Below are positions 24,827 through 34,101 of a stretch of DNA of 55,506 nucleotides, in pieces; the first letter of the stretch is position 1; every line of letters starts with the position of its first letter. The position numbers and the translations under genes were made by a program. Below the pieces are notes generated by a model. The model did not search any database. It was given only the letters and a program-made list of their open reading frames with translations, and was not told where the DNA came from. Source of the stretch: Muribaculaceae bacterium (GTDB taxonomy: Bacteria > Bacteroidota > Bacteroidia > Bacteroidales > Muribaculaceae); NCBI GenBank assembly GCA_024400935.1, contig JAKSLZ010000009.1, positions 1 through 55,506 of the forward strand, given 5' to 3'.

Positions 24827-25327
24827 TTATATTGCAAGGTTACTGTCTTCGTAGGCATTGAGTGCCAGCTTGTAGAACATCGCCACGATGAGGATGACGA
24901 GCGGCATCACAAACACACTGCCCGTGAGCACAACCTCGCGTGAACCGAAGATTATCTGGCGGTTAGTGTCAAACAGCTCAAAGAAGAAGGCTACCACTGA
25001 CATGATGTAGAGCAGGCGGGCATTGGTGCTGTTGAAAACCGAGTCGGTGGCTACTCCCCTGAGGCTCTTGTGGATAAAAATATACGACAAAGCAATCATT
25101 GCCGCGGTGCTGATGATGTAACCCAGCAGTTCCACCCATTGTACCGGTATAATCTCGGGGTCATCAAACCACTCCACGGGAGCGATGTCGATGCCCAAGT
25201 AAACATTAAAGGTGATGATGCCGGCAAAGCGCAACACACGCAGCACAAACAGCACAGTCCACAGTCCCCACAGCGACAGGGCTATGTAACACGCCGTTTT
25301 GCTCGATTTGATAATCTTCTTGTCCAT
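24827..25327 (-). CDS. DUF2975 membrane protein
   Basis: The 166-residue protein has four predicted membrane helices (about 12-35, 62-85, 105-122 and 132-155) and fits DUF2975. The family is widespread beside YozG-type HTH proteins and is presumed to modulate them or to sense a membrane signal; this is inference. It is the first gene of the minus-strand group DUF2975 - HTH - M64 peptidase. Confidence 0.85.
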   Translation of the reverse strand: MDKKIIKSSKTACYIALSLWGLWTVLFVLRVLRFAGIITFNVYLGIDIAPVEWFDDPEIIPVQWVELLGYIISTAAMIALSYIFIHKSLRGVATDSVFNSTNARLLYIMSVVAFFFELFDTNRQIIFGSREVVLTGSVFVMPLVILIVAMFYKLALNAYEDSNLAI

Positions 25328-25340
25328 AATAAAAATAAAT

Positions 25341-25360
25341 TTATTGATAAACGATAATTA
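25341..25360. promoter_or_regulatory. operator copy 1 for the HTH regulator
   Basis: The 20-bp site TTATTGATAAACGATAATTA holds a near-palindrome (TTATTG/CGATAA around ATAAA). It matches the second site at 18 of 20 positions. It lies in the 5' leader, between the -7 box and the DUF2975 start codon. Confidence 0.65.
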
Positions 25361-25369
25361 TTTTCGGTG

Positions 25370-25377
25370 CAAAGATA
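25370..25377 (-). promoter_or_regulatory. -7 promoter box of the DUF2975 operon (TATCTTTG, minus strand)
   Basis: This full consensus match lies 42 bases before the DUF2975 ATG, between the two proposed operators. Confidence 0.8.
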
Positions 25378-25418
25378 TATAAAGCAAATAAACCTACCAA
25401 ACAAAAAACGAGAAAATT

Positions 25419-25438
25419 TTATCGAAAAACGATAATTA
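25419..25438. promoter_or_regulatory. operator copy 2 for the HTH regulator
   Basis: The 20-bp site TTATCGAAAAACGATAATTA contains the exact palindrome TTATCG-N5-CGATAA. It lies upstream of the -33 region, 78 bases from copy 1, which would allow looping or cooperative repression. From here to 25656 no gene is seen; the clpB leader region contains TGTCA twice (25570-25574, 25581-25585), spaced one helical turn. Confidence 0.7.
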
Positions 25439-25656
25439 ACATTTGTCCAGAGGGGCAATCCTGTGTAAAAACGAGGAGTTTTTCACTAGGAGCAAGAGAC
25501 AAAACATAATAGATTATTCTTATATGTCTCAGTCAAAAATAATGGGCAAGAGAGCAAAATATGCCATTTTGTCATTACAGTGTCATGCTTTTGTACTACC
25601 CTACCCTGATGGAACGCTTATTGCTTATGCCCATTAAAAAGCGAAAGGAAAATACT

Positions 25657-28248
25657 ATGAACTTTAACAACTTTACAATTAAGAGCCAAGAGACAATTCA
25701 GCGTGCCGTGGAACTGGCACGCAGCCGTGGCCACCAGAGCATTGAGCCCGAGCACATGCTCAACGCTATGATGAGTGGCAACGACACCGTGGTCAAGTAT
25801 CTGCTCCAGAAACTTGACGCTAACACACCTCAAATAGAGCGTTCCATTGAGAACGCGCTGTCACGCCTGCCCCAAGTGCATGGCGGTGACGCCTATCTGA
25901 GTAACACCAGCACACAGGTGCTGGACAAGGCCACTAAGGTGGCACAGGAGAATGGCGACCAGTATGTGACCGTAGAGGCTATATTCACAGCATTGTTTAT
26001 GGTCAACTCGGCCGCTTCCACTGCGCTAAAGGAAAGCGGGATAACACTAAACGAGCTCAAGGCCGCCGTGCAAGAGCTACGCAAGGGCAAGAAGGCCACC
26101 CAGCAAGGAGCCGAGGAGCAGTACAATGCGCTGGCAAAATATGCAATCAACCTCAACGAGCGTGCCCAGCAGGGCAAGCTGGATCCGGTGATAGGCCGCG
26201 ACGACGAGATACGCCGTGTACTGCAGATACTGAGCCGACGCACCAAGAACAACCCCATCCTCATAGGAGAACCCGGTACCGGCAAGACAGCAATCGTTGA
26301 GGGACTGGCACAGCGCATCATGCGCGGTGATGTGCCCGAAAACCTCAAGCACAAGCAGGTGTTCTCGCTTGATATGGGAGCTCTCATAGCAGGAGCCAAG
26401 TATCAAGGAGAATTTGAGGAACGCCTCAAAGCTGTGGTGCAGGAAGTAACTCAGGCCGAGGGCGAGATAATTCTGTTCATCGACGAGATACACACTCTGG
26501 TGGGTGCCGGCAAGAGCAACGGCGCAATGGATGCGGCAAACATCCTTAAACCTGCGCTGGCTCGCGGCGACCTGCGCAGCATAGGCGCAACCACGCTCGA
26601 CGAGTACCAGAAGTACTTCGAGAAGGACAAAGCGCTTGAGCGTCGCTTCCAAATCGTGATGGTGAACGAGCCCGACGAGGAAAGCGCCATCGCTATCATG
26701 CGCGGACTCAAGGAGAGATATGAGAACCACCACAAGGTGCGCATCAAGGATGACGCCATCATTGCCGCCGTGGAACTGAGTCAGCGTTACATCAGCGACC
26801 GCTTCCTCCCCGACAAGGCCATAGACCTGGTTGACGAGGCTGCAGCCAAGCTGCGCATCGAGATGGACTCGGTGCCCCAAGGACTGGACGAGATATCACG
26901 CAAGATTGCACAGCTTGAAATAGAACGCGAGGCCATTAAGCGCGACGGTGACACACAGCGCATTGCCGAACTGGACGCCACGCTGGCACAGCTGCGCGAG
27001 AACGAGAGCGAGTATAACGCCAAGTGGAAAAGCGAGCAGGAACTCATCAACCGCATCCAGCAGAACAAGATCGACATCGAGCAACTCACCTTTGAGGCTG
27101 AGCGCGCCGAGCACAACGGCGACTATGCCCGTGTGGCCGAGATACGCTACTCCAGCATAACAAGCAAGGTGGAAGAAAACAAGCGCCTGCAGGAAAAACT
27201 CAAGGAGATGCAAGGCGACAAGGGACTCATCAAGGAAGAAGTGGACAGCGACGACATCGCCGGCGTGGTATCGCGCTGGACTGGCATCCCCGTGACCAGG
27301 ATGCTACAGAGCGAAAAGGAGAAACTGCTGCATCTGGAAGAGGAACTGCACAAGCGAGTGATAGGCCAGGACGAGGCCATACGCGCCATCAGCGATGCCG
27401 TGCGCCGCAGCCGAGCCGGCCTCAACGACCCTCGTCGTCCCATAGGTTCGTTCATCTTCCTGGGCACAACGGGCGTGGGCAAGACCGAACTTGCCAAGGC
27501 TCTGGCCGACTATATGTTCAACGACGAAAACATGATGACGCGCATCGACATGAGCGAGTATCAGGAGAAGTTCTCGGTGACACGACTCATCGGTTCGCCT
27601 CCGGGCTATGTGGGCTATGACGAGGGCGGCCAGCTCACCGAGGCTGTGCGACGCAAACCATACAGCGTGGTGCTCTTTGACGAGATCGAGAAGGCACACC
27701 CCGACGTGTTCAACACTCTGCTGCAAGTGCTTGACGACGGACGCCTCACCGACAACAAGGGACGCACGGTGAACTTCAAGAACACCATCGTCATCATGAC
27801 CTCAAACCTAGGGTCGTCGCTCATACGCGAGCGCTTCGAGCACCTCACCGAGGCCAACCGCGGGGAAGTTATCGAGTCGACACGCAACGAGGTGATGGAC
27901 ATGCTCAAGCGCACCATACGACCCGAGTTTCTCAACCGCATCGACGAAGTGCTCATGTTCTCTCCGCTCAACAGCAAGGAGATTGAGCAGATTGTAGAGA
28001 TACAGCTCAAGGGAGTGGCATCAATGCTCAAGAAAAACGGCATCATGCTCGAGTTCACGCCCAGTGCTGTTGCGATGCTTGCCCAGGCAGGCTTTGACCC
28101 CGAGTTTGGAGCGCGTCCCGTCAAGAGAGCTATCCAGAACCTCGTGCTCAACCAGCTGAGCAAAGACATCATAGCCGGCCGCGTAGACCGCAACAAGCCC
28201 CTCACCATCGATGCCTCTGCCGGCACCCTAACAATGAGCAACACCTAA
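25657..28248 (+). CDS. clpB: ATP-dependent disaggregase ClpB
   Basis: The 863-residue chaperone resolubilises aggregated protein together with DnaK. It has an N-terminal Clp_N repeat domain (residues 1-150), a first AAA+ module with Walker A GEPGTGKT, a long coiled-coil middle domain (about 400-530, rich in Glu/Lys/Ala) that distinguishes ClpB from ClpA/C, and a second AAA+ module with Walker A GTTGVGKT and the GYVGYDEGG pore loop. The start at 25657 ([12 protein letters not shown]) matches the family; a longer in-frame extension upstream has no ClpB similarity. No standard -7 box was found, so it may use a stress-specific promoter. Confidence 0.96.
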   Translation: MNFNNFTIKSQETIQRAVELARSRGHQSIEPEHMLNAMMSGNDTVVKYLLQKLDANTPQIERSIENALSRLPQVHGGDAYLSNTSTQVLDKATKVAQENGDQYVTVEAIFTALFMVNSAASTALKESGITLNELKAAVQELRKGKKATQQGAEEQYNALAKYAINLNERAQQGKLDPVIGRDDEIRRVLQILSRRTKNNPILIGEPGTGKTAIVEGLAQRIMRGDVPENLKHKQVFSLDMGALIAGAKYQGEFEERLKAVVQEVTQAEGEIILFIDEIHTLVGAGKSNGAMDAANILKPALARGDLRSIGATTLDEYQKYFEKDKALERRFQIVMVNEPDEESAIAIMRGLKERYENHHKVRIKDDAIIAAVELSQRYISDRFLPDKAIDLVDEAAAKLRIEMDSVPQGLDEISRKIAQLEIEREAIKRDGDTQRIAELDATLAQLRENESEYNAKWKSEQELINRIQQNKIDIEQLTFEAERAEHNGDYARVAEIRYSSITSKVEENKRLQEKLKEMQGDKGLIKEEVDSDDIAGVVSRWTGIPVTRMLQSEKEKLLHLEEELHKRVIGQDEAIRAISDAVRRSRAGLNDPRRPIGSFIFLGTTGVGKTELAKALADYMFNDENMMTRIDMSEYQEKFSVTRLIGSPPGYVGYDEGGQLTEAVRRKPYSVVLFDEIEKAHPDVFNTLLQVLDDGRLTDNKGRTVNFKNTIVIMTSNLGSSLIRERFEHLTEANRGEVIESTRNEVMDMLKRTIRPEFLNRIDEVLMFSPLNSKEIEQIVEIQLKGVASMLKKNGIMLEFTPSAVAMLAQAGFDPEFGARPVKRAIQNLVLNQLSKDIIAGRVDRNKPLTIDASAGTLTMSNT

Positions 28249-28275
28249 CGCAACACCTCCAATAAATGGCTACAT

Positions 28276-28323
28276 AAAAGGGCGGAATGTGGTGGATAGA
28301 TTCACCTCATCCCGTCCTTTTTT
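28276..28323 (+). terminator. terminator of clpB
   Basis: AAAAGGGCGG (28276-28285) pairs with CCGTCCTTTT (28312-28321) with one G-T pair, an inner GGTG/CACC stem adds support, and the T-run continues to 28323. Confidence 0.75.
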
Positions 28324-28325
28324 AT

Positions 28326-28333
28326 TATCTTTG
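28326..28333 (+). promoter_or_regulatory. -7 promoter box (TATCTTTG) of a possible small RNA
   Basis: This full consensus match lies directly after the clpB terminator and has no ordinary gene downstream on this strand, only the hairpin region 28340-28450. Confidence 0.6.
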
Positions 28334-28339
28334 TGCCTG

Positions 28340-28450
28340 TAAAAGAAAAACTGATAGACTCGAGGGAGAACCCTCGAGAACAGTGATGGCAAGGGCGGTA
28401 ACTGTTCCCGAGGGGAAGCTTCCCCTGCTTTTTGAAAAAGGATATAATGA
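28340..28450 (+). ncRNA. candidate small RNA with three hairpins
   Basis: Downstream of the promoter box are three perfect stems: CTCGAGGG/CCCTCGAG (28359-28378), GAACAGT/ACTGTTC (28378-28407) and GGGGAAGCTTCCCC (28412-28425), then CTTTTT-G-AAAAAG. Ends are approximate. A 28-codon frame (28386-28472) overlaps it. No known RNA family was recognised. Confidence 0.4.
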
Positions 28451-28472
28451 CAAGATTCTTCTTGAAAAATAG
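28386..28472 (+). CDS. possible 28-residue small protein
   Basis: This short ATG-to-TAG frame (begins MARAVTVPEGKLP, ends KILLEK) lies inside the promoter-led hairpin region. Codon choice looks plausible and a promoter precedes it by about 50 bases, but such short frames arise by chance. It could equally be a non-coding RNA or the remnant of a gene. Confidence 0.25.
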   Translation: MARAVTVPEGKLPLLFEKGYNDKILLEK

Positions 28473-28494
28473 CAATTATACCCCCCAAAAAAAC

Positions 28495-28530
28495 AACAAG
28501 ACCAGAAGCAGCTTCACTCCCGGTCCTGTT
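28495..28530 (-). terminator. terminator of the minus-strand secreted-protein gene
   Basis: On the minus strand AACAGGACC (28530-28522) pairs with GGTCTTGTT (28503-28495) with one mismatch, followed by a run of eight or so T (A-run at 28487-28493 on plus). Confidence 0.7.
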
Positions 28531-28575
28531 ATTTTATTTGTGTTAAAACCGTTTTTAATGTATGCTCAAAAGCAT

Positions 28576-28983
28576 TTAGTTGCGTGGTTCTATTGTATAG
28601 ACATATGATATGTTACTGTAATCAACATACAGCTGAGACTGTCCGTCACTCTGAACACGCAGGCGAATAGTACATCTCACACCATCAGCATCAACACACT
28701 TCAGGCTCCATGTTTTTCCTCCGCTAGCATCTGACTTGAACTTATCACCAGCTTCATAAACATCAAATTCCTGTGGTGTAGCACTGTAGATGTTTATTAC
28801 ACTTTTCTCGGTGTTCCACACTACTAAAACGTTGCAGTCTTCCCAGTCAGACCATTCGCCCCAGTTGCCATAGTTGTCAGTCGTACGCAACGCTATAGAA
28901 GACGTTTTATACTTATAAACCTCAGCATGTGACACCATCACCGAGCAGACAAGAAGCAAGAGCACAAAAATTATCTTTTTCAT
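28576..28983 (-). CDS. small secreted protein, unknown function
   Basis: From the ATG at 28983 the product has 135 residues with a clear signal peptide (KKIIFVLLLLVCSVMVSHA). The mature domain is rich in Tyr, Trp and Ser and looks beta-structured, including 'NWGEWSDWEDCNVLVVW'. No family was recognised. The in-frame ATG at 29007 is rejected because the promoter box (29010-29017) ends next to it. The gene has its own promoter and terminator, separate from the operon upstream. Base use is AT-richer than its neighbours. Confidence 0.65.
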   Translation of the reverse strand: MKKIIFVLLLLVCSVMVSHAEVYKYKTSSIALRTTDNYGNWGEWSDWEDCNVLVVWNTEKSVINIYSATPQEFDVYEAGDKFKSDASGGKTWSLKCVDADGVRCTIRLRVQSDGQSQLYVDYSNISYVYTIEPRN

Positions 28984-29009
28984 ATTATCAAGTTTTATTA
29001 TTAACAATG

Positions 29010-29017
29010 CAAATTTA
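29010..29017 (-). promoter_or_regulatory. -7 promoter box (TAAATTTG, minus strand)
   Basis: This full consensus match lies 26 bases before the ATG at 28983. Confidence 0.7.
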
Positions 29018-29144
29018 ATTCAATTTGCCCAATTCCACAATACTTATCCTTAAAAATTGCAAAATCCATGTACAAAATCATATGCAGACCATCAGTATGA
29101 GTATGCCATTTGCACGAGGGCAAACTTGAGCCAAAAAACACCAT

Positions 29145-31157
29145 TTATTGGCCCAGGGGGGTCAACCTGTAGATATCGAACAGCTTAGTGTTGACATCAT
29201 CATCCTTGTCTTGCTCGCTCTGCGGCAGCATCTCAAATGGCATAATGAGCTTGTGCTTTTTTTCCTTTTTCATTTGAGCCTTGTGTCCGTTATCCCACAT
29301 TTCGGTTTCAGCTCCAGCATAGAGAGGACGGAATCCAAGCAAGAGTTTTTCAGTGTTCCAGCGATTGTGTTCCATACGAGTAAGGTCCTGCACACGCATT
29401 GACGAAATCACCTTATTAATGTCTTCCTTAGTGATGTTATTCACATCTCTCAGCCCAAAGGAGCGCAGTTTATAGAACAGCATGTTGGCACTGTAAATGC
29501 TTGACCACCTGTCAAGAATTCCACATTTGTTCCACAGTTCCTGAACCTTGAGATGGTCATTGATGTCTACCTCGTGACGTTCTCCATTGACATATTCACC
29601 GTAGCAAGCATTGACAAGTTTGCCATATTTGTCAGATATCAGGTTCTCTCTATAGCATTCAGTCATGCGGCCAAAGGCTCTGATATTCTTATATCCGGGA
29701 ACATTGCTCAGCAGTTTCACTGTTATGGGAGTATCGTTTTGACGCACAAGGATCTGATGTGCCGCCTCGCGTATTGTCTCGGGCAGGCCCATGCACAATG
29801 TAGAATTGCGTTTAGAATCGTCTCCACACAACACAATCGTTGTGATTTCGCTATCATCGAGAGCACAAGACTCGAGGTAAGCGTGGATTGAACTGTCATT
29901 AGCATTGCCCTTGACAAACTCCCACTGGATGTCCATGAAGTTGATCGGTCCCAGGTGCTTATATGGACTGTCGGCATCGGCGTCGGCAATGGGATCAATC
30001 CATCCGGTTTCCCTGTCATTGCACTCTGATGCGTCGACACTGCGCCATCTCGCCAAGTCAAAAAGGCTCCTGTAGCAGTTGCGGAATTCCTTGCCCAGTT
30101 CCACAGCATTGCGATCAATGAAGGTAATGTGTGAGCATGTAGAGAAATCTCCCGTTACATAATTGGGGAAATGCAACACATGTGCAGCGTTAGTGGCTAT
30201 TGCTTTTCCCATCTCGTTAAGCGATATCACGATGAGATGAACATGCTTCTTGCTTGTTGCAGTGATGCCATCACCGTCGAGCGACATATACTCAAAGCCA
30301 TCGCCAGCCTCGTCACGCACGGGGAATGTGGCAAGTACCTTTTGAGCCCATATCTCGTTGAAGTTGAACGGCAAGAACTTAACATTGCTGTGAAGCATTC
30401 TTTGATAGTCCACTGACTGCAGCACCGAGAACATCGTGTGTGAGTTAATCTGCACATGGCATTCTACTGTAGACTCACAACCCTTCATAGCACTGTCAAT
30501 TAGTTCAACACACTGCATGTTTATGGCATCGTGCTCGGTCTGATCGTCCTCGCCCAACAAGAAGATCTCCTTTACATTTTTGTTAAGGTGCAGTCGTTCG
30601 ATTTTTTCTTCAGAGTTGATAGCGCCGCACATGACGACTACACGCTTTTCTACCTCATCACTGACATTTGTCTTGATCAACGACCTCACGTCGGCCGTTT
30701 TGCGAGAACTCAGCAGCAAGATGTAAGAATGTGGGTATTTGGCATTAACCACCTTGAGCAGTGACGGCAAACTCTTATTGAATCCCAAAATCACAACATG
30801 GTTGCTCACGCTGTAGTTAGTATCACCATTTGTATAACGGGCAATGCGACGATTCAAGATATTAGTAAATATAGAAATCAACATGCCACTGAACACCACC
30901 GTCTTAGCCAGTGAACAGATAAAAGTGAAGGTCAACGACATGAGATTTCCTCCATTTAAGCCCACAAGCGCACAGAGGACATCACGCATCCTCACCCCAT
31001 TGTCGTCACCGCTATAAAAACCGGGAATGAAGCTCACTGCCATTAACAGCACATACACAATGACAACAAAAGACAACAGCCAACACAGCTGTTTAACAAA
31101 CCCCTTGGTAAACGAGCGGTCAAACCGCAAGCCTATGTTTTTTAAATTTTCTATCAT
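29145..31157 (-). CDS. membrane protein with TrkA-N-like and C-terminal RyR-like domains
   Basis: The 670-residue protein has two membrane helices (about 24-46 and 75-101) separated by a short segment that could hold a pore loop. A Rossmann/RCK-like nucleotide-binding region follows ('HVVILGFNKSLPSLL', about 119), then a second weaker one near 305 ('HLIVISLNEMGKAIATNAA'). The C-terminal 75 residues resemble the RyR domain ('MEHNRWNTEKLLLGFRPL', then 'KHKLIMPFEML'). The layout recalls CASTOR-type ligand-gated channels, so an ion channel gated by a nucleotide is plausible but inferred. It follows the MBL gene by 16 bases, probably in one operon with tex. Confidence 0.75.
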   Translation of the reverse strand: MIENLKNIGLRFDRSFTKGFVKQLCWLLSFVVIVYVLLMAVSFIPGFYSGDDNGVRMRDVLCALVGLNGGNLMSLTFTFICSLAKTVVFSGMLISIFTNILNRRIARYTNGDTNYSVSNHVVILGFNKSLPSLLKVVNAKYPHSYILLLSSRKTADVRSLIKTNVSDEVEKRVVVMCGAINSEEKIERLHLNKNVKEIFLLGEDDQTEHDAINMQCVELIDSAMKGCESTVECHVQINSHTMFSVLQSVDYQRMLHSNVKFLPFNFNEIWAQKVLATFPVRDEAGDGFEYMSLDGDGITATSKKHVHLIVISLNEMGKAIATNAAHVLHFPNYVTGDFSTCSHITFIDRNAVELGKEFRNCYRSLFDLARWRSVDASECNDRETGWIDPIADADADSPYKHLGPINFMDIQWEFVKGNANDSSIHAYLESCALDDSEITTIVLCGDDSKRNSTLCMGLPETIREAAHQILVRQNDTPITVKLLSNVPGYKNIRAFGRMTECYRENLISDKYGKLVNACYGEYVNGERHEVDINDHLKVQELWNKCGILDRWSSIYSANMLFYKLRSFGLRDVNNITKEDINKVISSMRVQDLTRMEHNRWNTEKLLLGFRPLYAGAETEMWDNGHKAQMKKEKKHKLIMPFEMLPQSEQDKDDDVNTKLFDIYRLTPLGQ

Positions 31158-31173
31158 CGTTTTTATTTTTTTG

Positions 31174-31932
31174 TTACAGTTCTAAGTTATTGCCAGGTTT
31201 AAGATAATGGTAGCTAGTGGCGTGGGGCGACTGGTAGAGGTGGAACTGGGTGGCCTCGCGGTCGCGACCCCATGTGTGCATGGGGATGAAATGGGCTGTG
31301 GGAATGGCCTGGAGAAAGAGGCGTGCCCCCATGGCAAAGTCTCCGCCTATGTTGGGTATCACGGGAAACATCACCAGGTCTACAGTCCTGCCACTCAAAC
31401 CCTCGGAACTCTCTGAGACCTCCGAGGGTCCATTCACATATTTCTCTATTGCACGCAGGATGACATTGAAGTCGCCCAGGGCCTTGCGCTTGCCTTGTTC
31501 GCCCTGCTCTTGCTCAAAGTGCCAGCAGTTGTAGTCTCCTGCATGGAAGATGCGGTAGCCACCTACGTCGACAATGAAGCACACTCCCACGTCGGTCGAA
31601 TTGAATGCGTGCACCTTTAAGATGTCGTCGACATAATCCTCATCGTGGTGGATGAAGGTGAACGGGTATTCATCGAGATTGAGCGAGCGCCCTAACTTGC
31701 GCCTGCACTCATTGGCAATGACAAACCGCTCCACACGATACCGCCCCTGCCACCCAAAGATGTCGTGGTTGAGATGGTCGCGGTGGCTATGTGAGACGAA
31801 CACATATAGCCTTGATGCACGTTCCAGTATGGAAGGCAGCACATTATGCTCGTCGATGTAATAGTCAAAGACGAGTGTAGCGCCATCTGTTTCAATGGCA
31901 AATCCGCTATGTCCCAAACAGGTTACTTTCAC
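31174..31932 (-). CDS. MBL-fold metal-dependent hydrolase
   Basis: The 252-residue protein opens with 'VTCLGHSGFAIETDGATLVFDYY' in the manner of UlaG-like metallo-beta-lactamase-fold enzymes. It has the metal-binding SHSHRDHLNHD motif, a later FHAGDYNCWH and a C-terminal MHTWGRD histidine. It is probably a cytosolic hydrolase; the substrate is unknown. Its start overlaps the tex stop by four bases and its stop precedes the TrkA-N/RyR gene by 16 bases, so the three are likely cotranscribed. Confidence 0.85.
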   Translation of the reverse strand: MKVTCLGHSGFAIETDGATLVFDYYIDEHNVLPSILERASRLYVFVSHSHRDHLNHDIFGWQGRYRVERFVIANECRRKLGRSLNLDEYPFTFIHHDEDYVDDILKVHAFNSTDVGVCFIVDVGGYRIFHAGDYNCWHFEQEQGEQGKRKALGDFNVILRAIEKYVNGPSEVSESSEGLSGRTVDLVMFPVIPNIGGDFAMGARLFLQAIPTAHFIPMHTWGRDREATQFHLYQSPHATSYHYLKPGNNLEL

Positions 31933-34052
31933 AGCTTCATCGTTAACGAAATGCGCTGGCGCTCCACATCCACCGAGAGCACACGCACGCGCACATGCTG
32001 GTTGACGCGAACCACCTTGGCGGGGTTCTCCACTCGCTTGTGGGCCAGTTGCGACACGTGCACCAGTCCTTCCTTGTGCACACCGATGTCTACAAAGGCT
32101 CCAAACTGTGTCACGTTAGTCACAATGCCGTTGAGCTCCATACCCTCGCGCAGGTCTTCTATTTTGTTAACGTTGTCGTCAAACTCCACAACGCTCACCT
32201 GCTCGCGGGGATCACGGCCAGGCTTCTCCAGCTCGTGCATGATGTCGACAAGCGTGGGCATTCCCACCTCGCCCGACACATATTTCTTCAAGTCAATCTT
32301 CTCGCGCATCTCCTTTTCCTTGATGAGCTGCTGCACTGTACAACCGCAGTCGCGTGCCATCTTCTCCACGAGGGCATATCGCTCGGGGTGAACGGCCGAA
32401 TTGTCGAGCGGATTGTCGCTCTCAGGCACACGCAGGAATCCGGCAGCCTGTGTGAAGGTCTTGGCTCCTAGCTTGGGCACCTTGAGGATGTCGCGTCGAG
32501 TCTTGAAGTCTCCATTCTCAGCACGATAGTTCACAATGTTCTGTGCAATGGCGGGACCAAGTCCGGCCACATAGGTAAGCAGTTCCTTGCTGGCAGTGTT
32601 GATGTTCACTCCCACGCTGTTGACACAACTCTCAACGGTGTAGTTAAGGGCTTCCTTGAGGCGGGTCTGGTCCACGTCATGCTGGTACTGCCCCACTCCT
32701 ATCGACTTGGGATCAATCTTTACCAGCTCAGCCAGCGGGTCAATGAGACGGCGTCCTATCGACACCGCTCCGCGCACTGTCACATCCTTGTCGGGGAACT
32801 CGTCACGGGCTATCTTAGAGGCCGAGTAGATTGACGCTCCGTTCTCGCTCACCACATGCACGTTGACATGGCGGTTGCCATAGTTGACACGCTTGAGGAA
32901 ACGCTCGGTCTCGCGGCTCGCGGTGCCGTTGCCCAGAGCTATGTCGTGGATGTCATATTTGTTCACAAGGTCCAAGATCAGAGCGGTAGCGCCCTCGGTG
33001 TCGTTGGCCGGCGCTGTGGGATACATCACATCGTGGTGCAGCAAGTTACCCTGCTCGTCTAGTGCCACCACCTTGCATCCGGTGCGGAATCCGGGGTCCA
33101 CGGCAAGCACACGCTTGTGGCCCAGTGGCGGGGCGAAGAGCAGCTGGCGCACGTTCATGGCAAATGTATCGATTGCCTGCTCATCGGCCTTGGCCTTGGC
33201 TGCGGTGGCATATTCGGTCTCGATCGATGGCTTGATGAGACGCTTGAAGCTGTCCTCGGCCGCCTCGTCAACCAGTTGTGACGCCTCAGTGCGTCCTTTG
33301 ACCACTATGCGCGAAATATTGTCCAGGGCACGGTCGTCGTTTATGCCTATACCCACCTTCAAGTATCCCTCTTTCTCACCGCGACGTATGGCCAGCAGCT
33401 GGTGCGACGACACTCGCTTGAGTGGCTGCGAGAACTCATAGTAATTCTCATAGTTGCGTCCCTCTATCTCCTTGCCTTTGACAAAGTGCGAAGTGAGCAT
33501 AGCGTCATAACGGAACGAACGGCGCACCGAGTTGCGCACCTTCTCGTTCTCGCTCACCCACTCTGCAATGATGTCCTGAGCGCCCTTGATAGCATCGTCG
33601 GCGGTCTTGACCTCGTCAGTCACAAACTTGGCCGCACGCTGTCCTATGTCATCGCCATGTTGCGACATGATGATGCGTGCCAGCGGTTCCAATCCGCGCT
33701 TGCGGGCTGCCTCGGCACGAGTCTGTCGCTTGGGCTTAAACGGCAGGTATATATCCTCGAGCGTAGTGGCGTCCCAGCAGTTATTGATGCGGCTGGCCAG
33801 CTCAGGGGTGAGCTTGTCCTGCGCTTCGATTGTCTTGAGGATGGTGGCACGGCGTTTCTCAAGCTCCTTGTAGTAGTTGAGGCGCATGTCTATCGACTGG
33901 ATGGCCAAGTCGTCCAGTCCGCCGGTAGCTTCCTTGCGGTAACGGCTTATGAAGGGCACCGTGCAACCGTCGTCAAGGAGGCTAACGGTGTTGTCGACCT
34001 GATTGACAGGTAAATGCAGTTCTTGAGATATGATAGATGAAATCTTGGACAT
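31929..34052 (-). CDS. tex: Tex, RNA-binding transcription accessory protein
   Basis: The 707-residue protein has an N-terminal Tex helical region ('CTVPFISRYRKEATGGLDD'), a YqgF-like domain ('VLAVDPGFRTGCKVVALD', about 320), a helix-hairpin-helix segment ('NTASKELLTYVAGLGPAIA', about 500) and a C-terminal S1 RNA-binding domain ('GAFVDIGVHKEGLVHVSQL'). Tex is conserved across bacteria and associates with transcription elongation; its exact role here is not shown. It overlaps the MBL gene and lies 49 bases after the phosphoesterase gene. Confidence 0.95.
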   Translation of the reverse strand: MSKISSIISQELHLPVNQVDNTVSLLDDGCTVPFISRYRKEATGGLDDLAIQSIDMRLNYYKELEKRRATILKTIEAQDKLTPELASRINNCWDATTLEDIYLPFKPKRQTRAEAARKRGLEPLARIIMSQHGDDIGQRAAKFVTDEVKTADDAIKGAQDIIAEWVSENEKVRNSVRRSFRYDAMLTSHFVKGKEIEGRNYENYYEFSQPLKRVSSHQLLAIRRGEKEGYLKVGIGINDDRALDNISRIVVKGRTEASQLVDEAAEDSFKRLIKPSIETEYATAAKAKADEQAIDTFAMNVRQLLFAPPLGHKRVLAVDPGFRTGCKVVALDEQGNLLHHDVMYPTAPANDTEGATALILDLVNKYDIHDIALGNGTASRETERFLKRVNYGNRHVNVHVVSENGASIYSASKIARDEFPDKDVTVRGAVSIGRRLIDPLAELVKIDPKSIGVGQYQHDVDQTRLKEALNYTVESCVNSVGVNINTASKELLTYVAGLGPAIAQNIVNYRAENGDFKTRRDILKVPKLGAKTFTQAAGFLRVPESDNPLDNSAVHPERYALVEKMARDCGCTVQQLIKEKEMREKIDLKKYVSGEVGMPTLVDIMHELEKPGRDPREQVSVVEFDDNVNKIEDLREGMELNGIVTNVTQFGAFVDIGVHKEGLVHVSQLAHKRVENPAKVVRVNQHVRVRVLSVDVERQRISLTMKL

Positions 34053-34101
34053 AGTCTATTTTTTTACGAAAACGTGAACTTTATTAATATTGTAGACCCG
34101 G

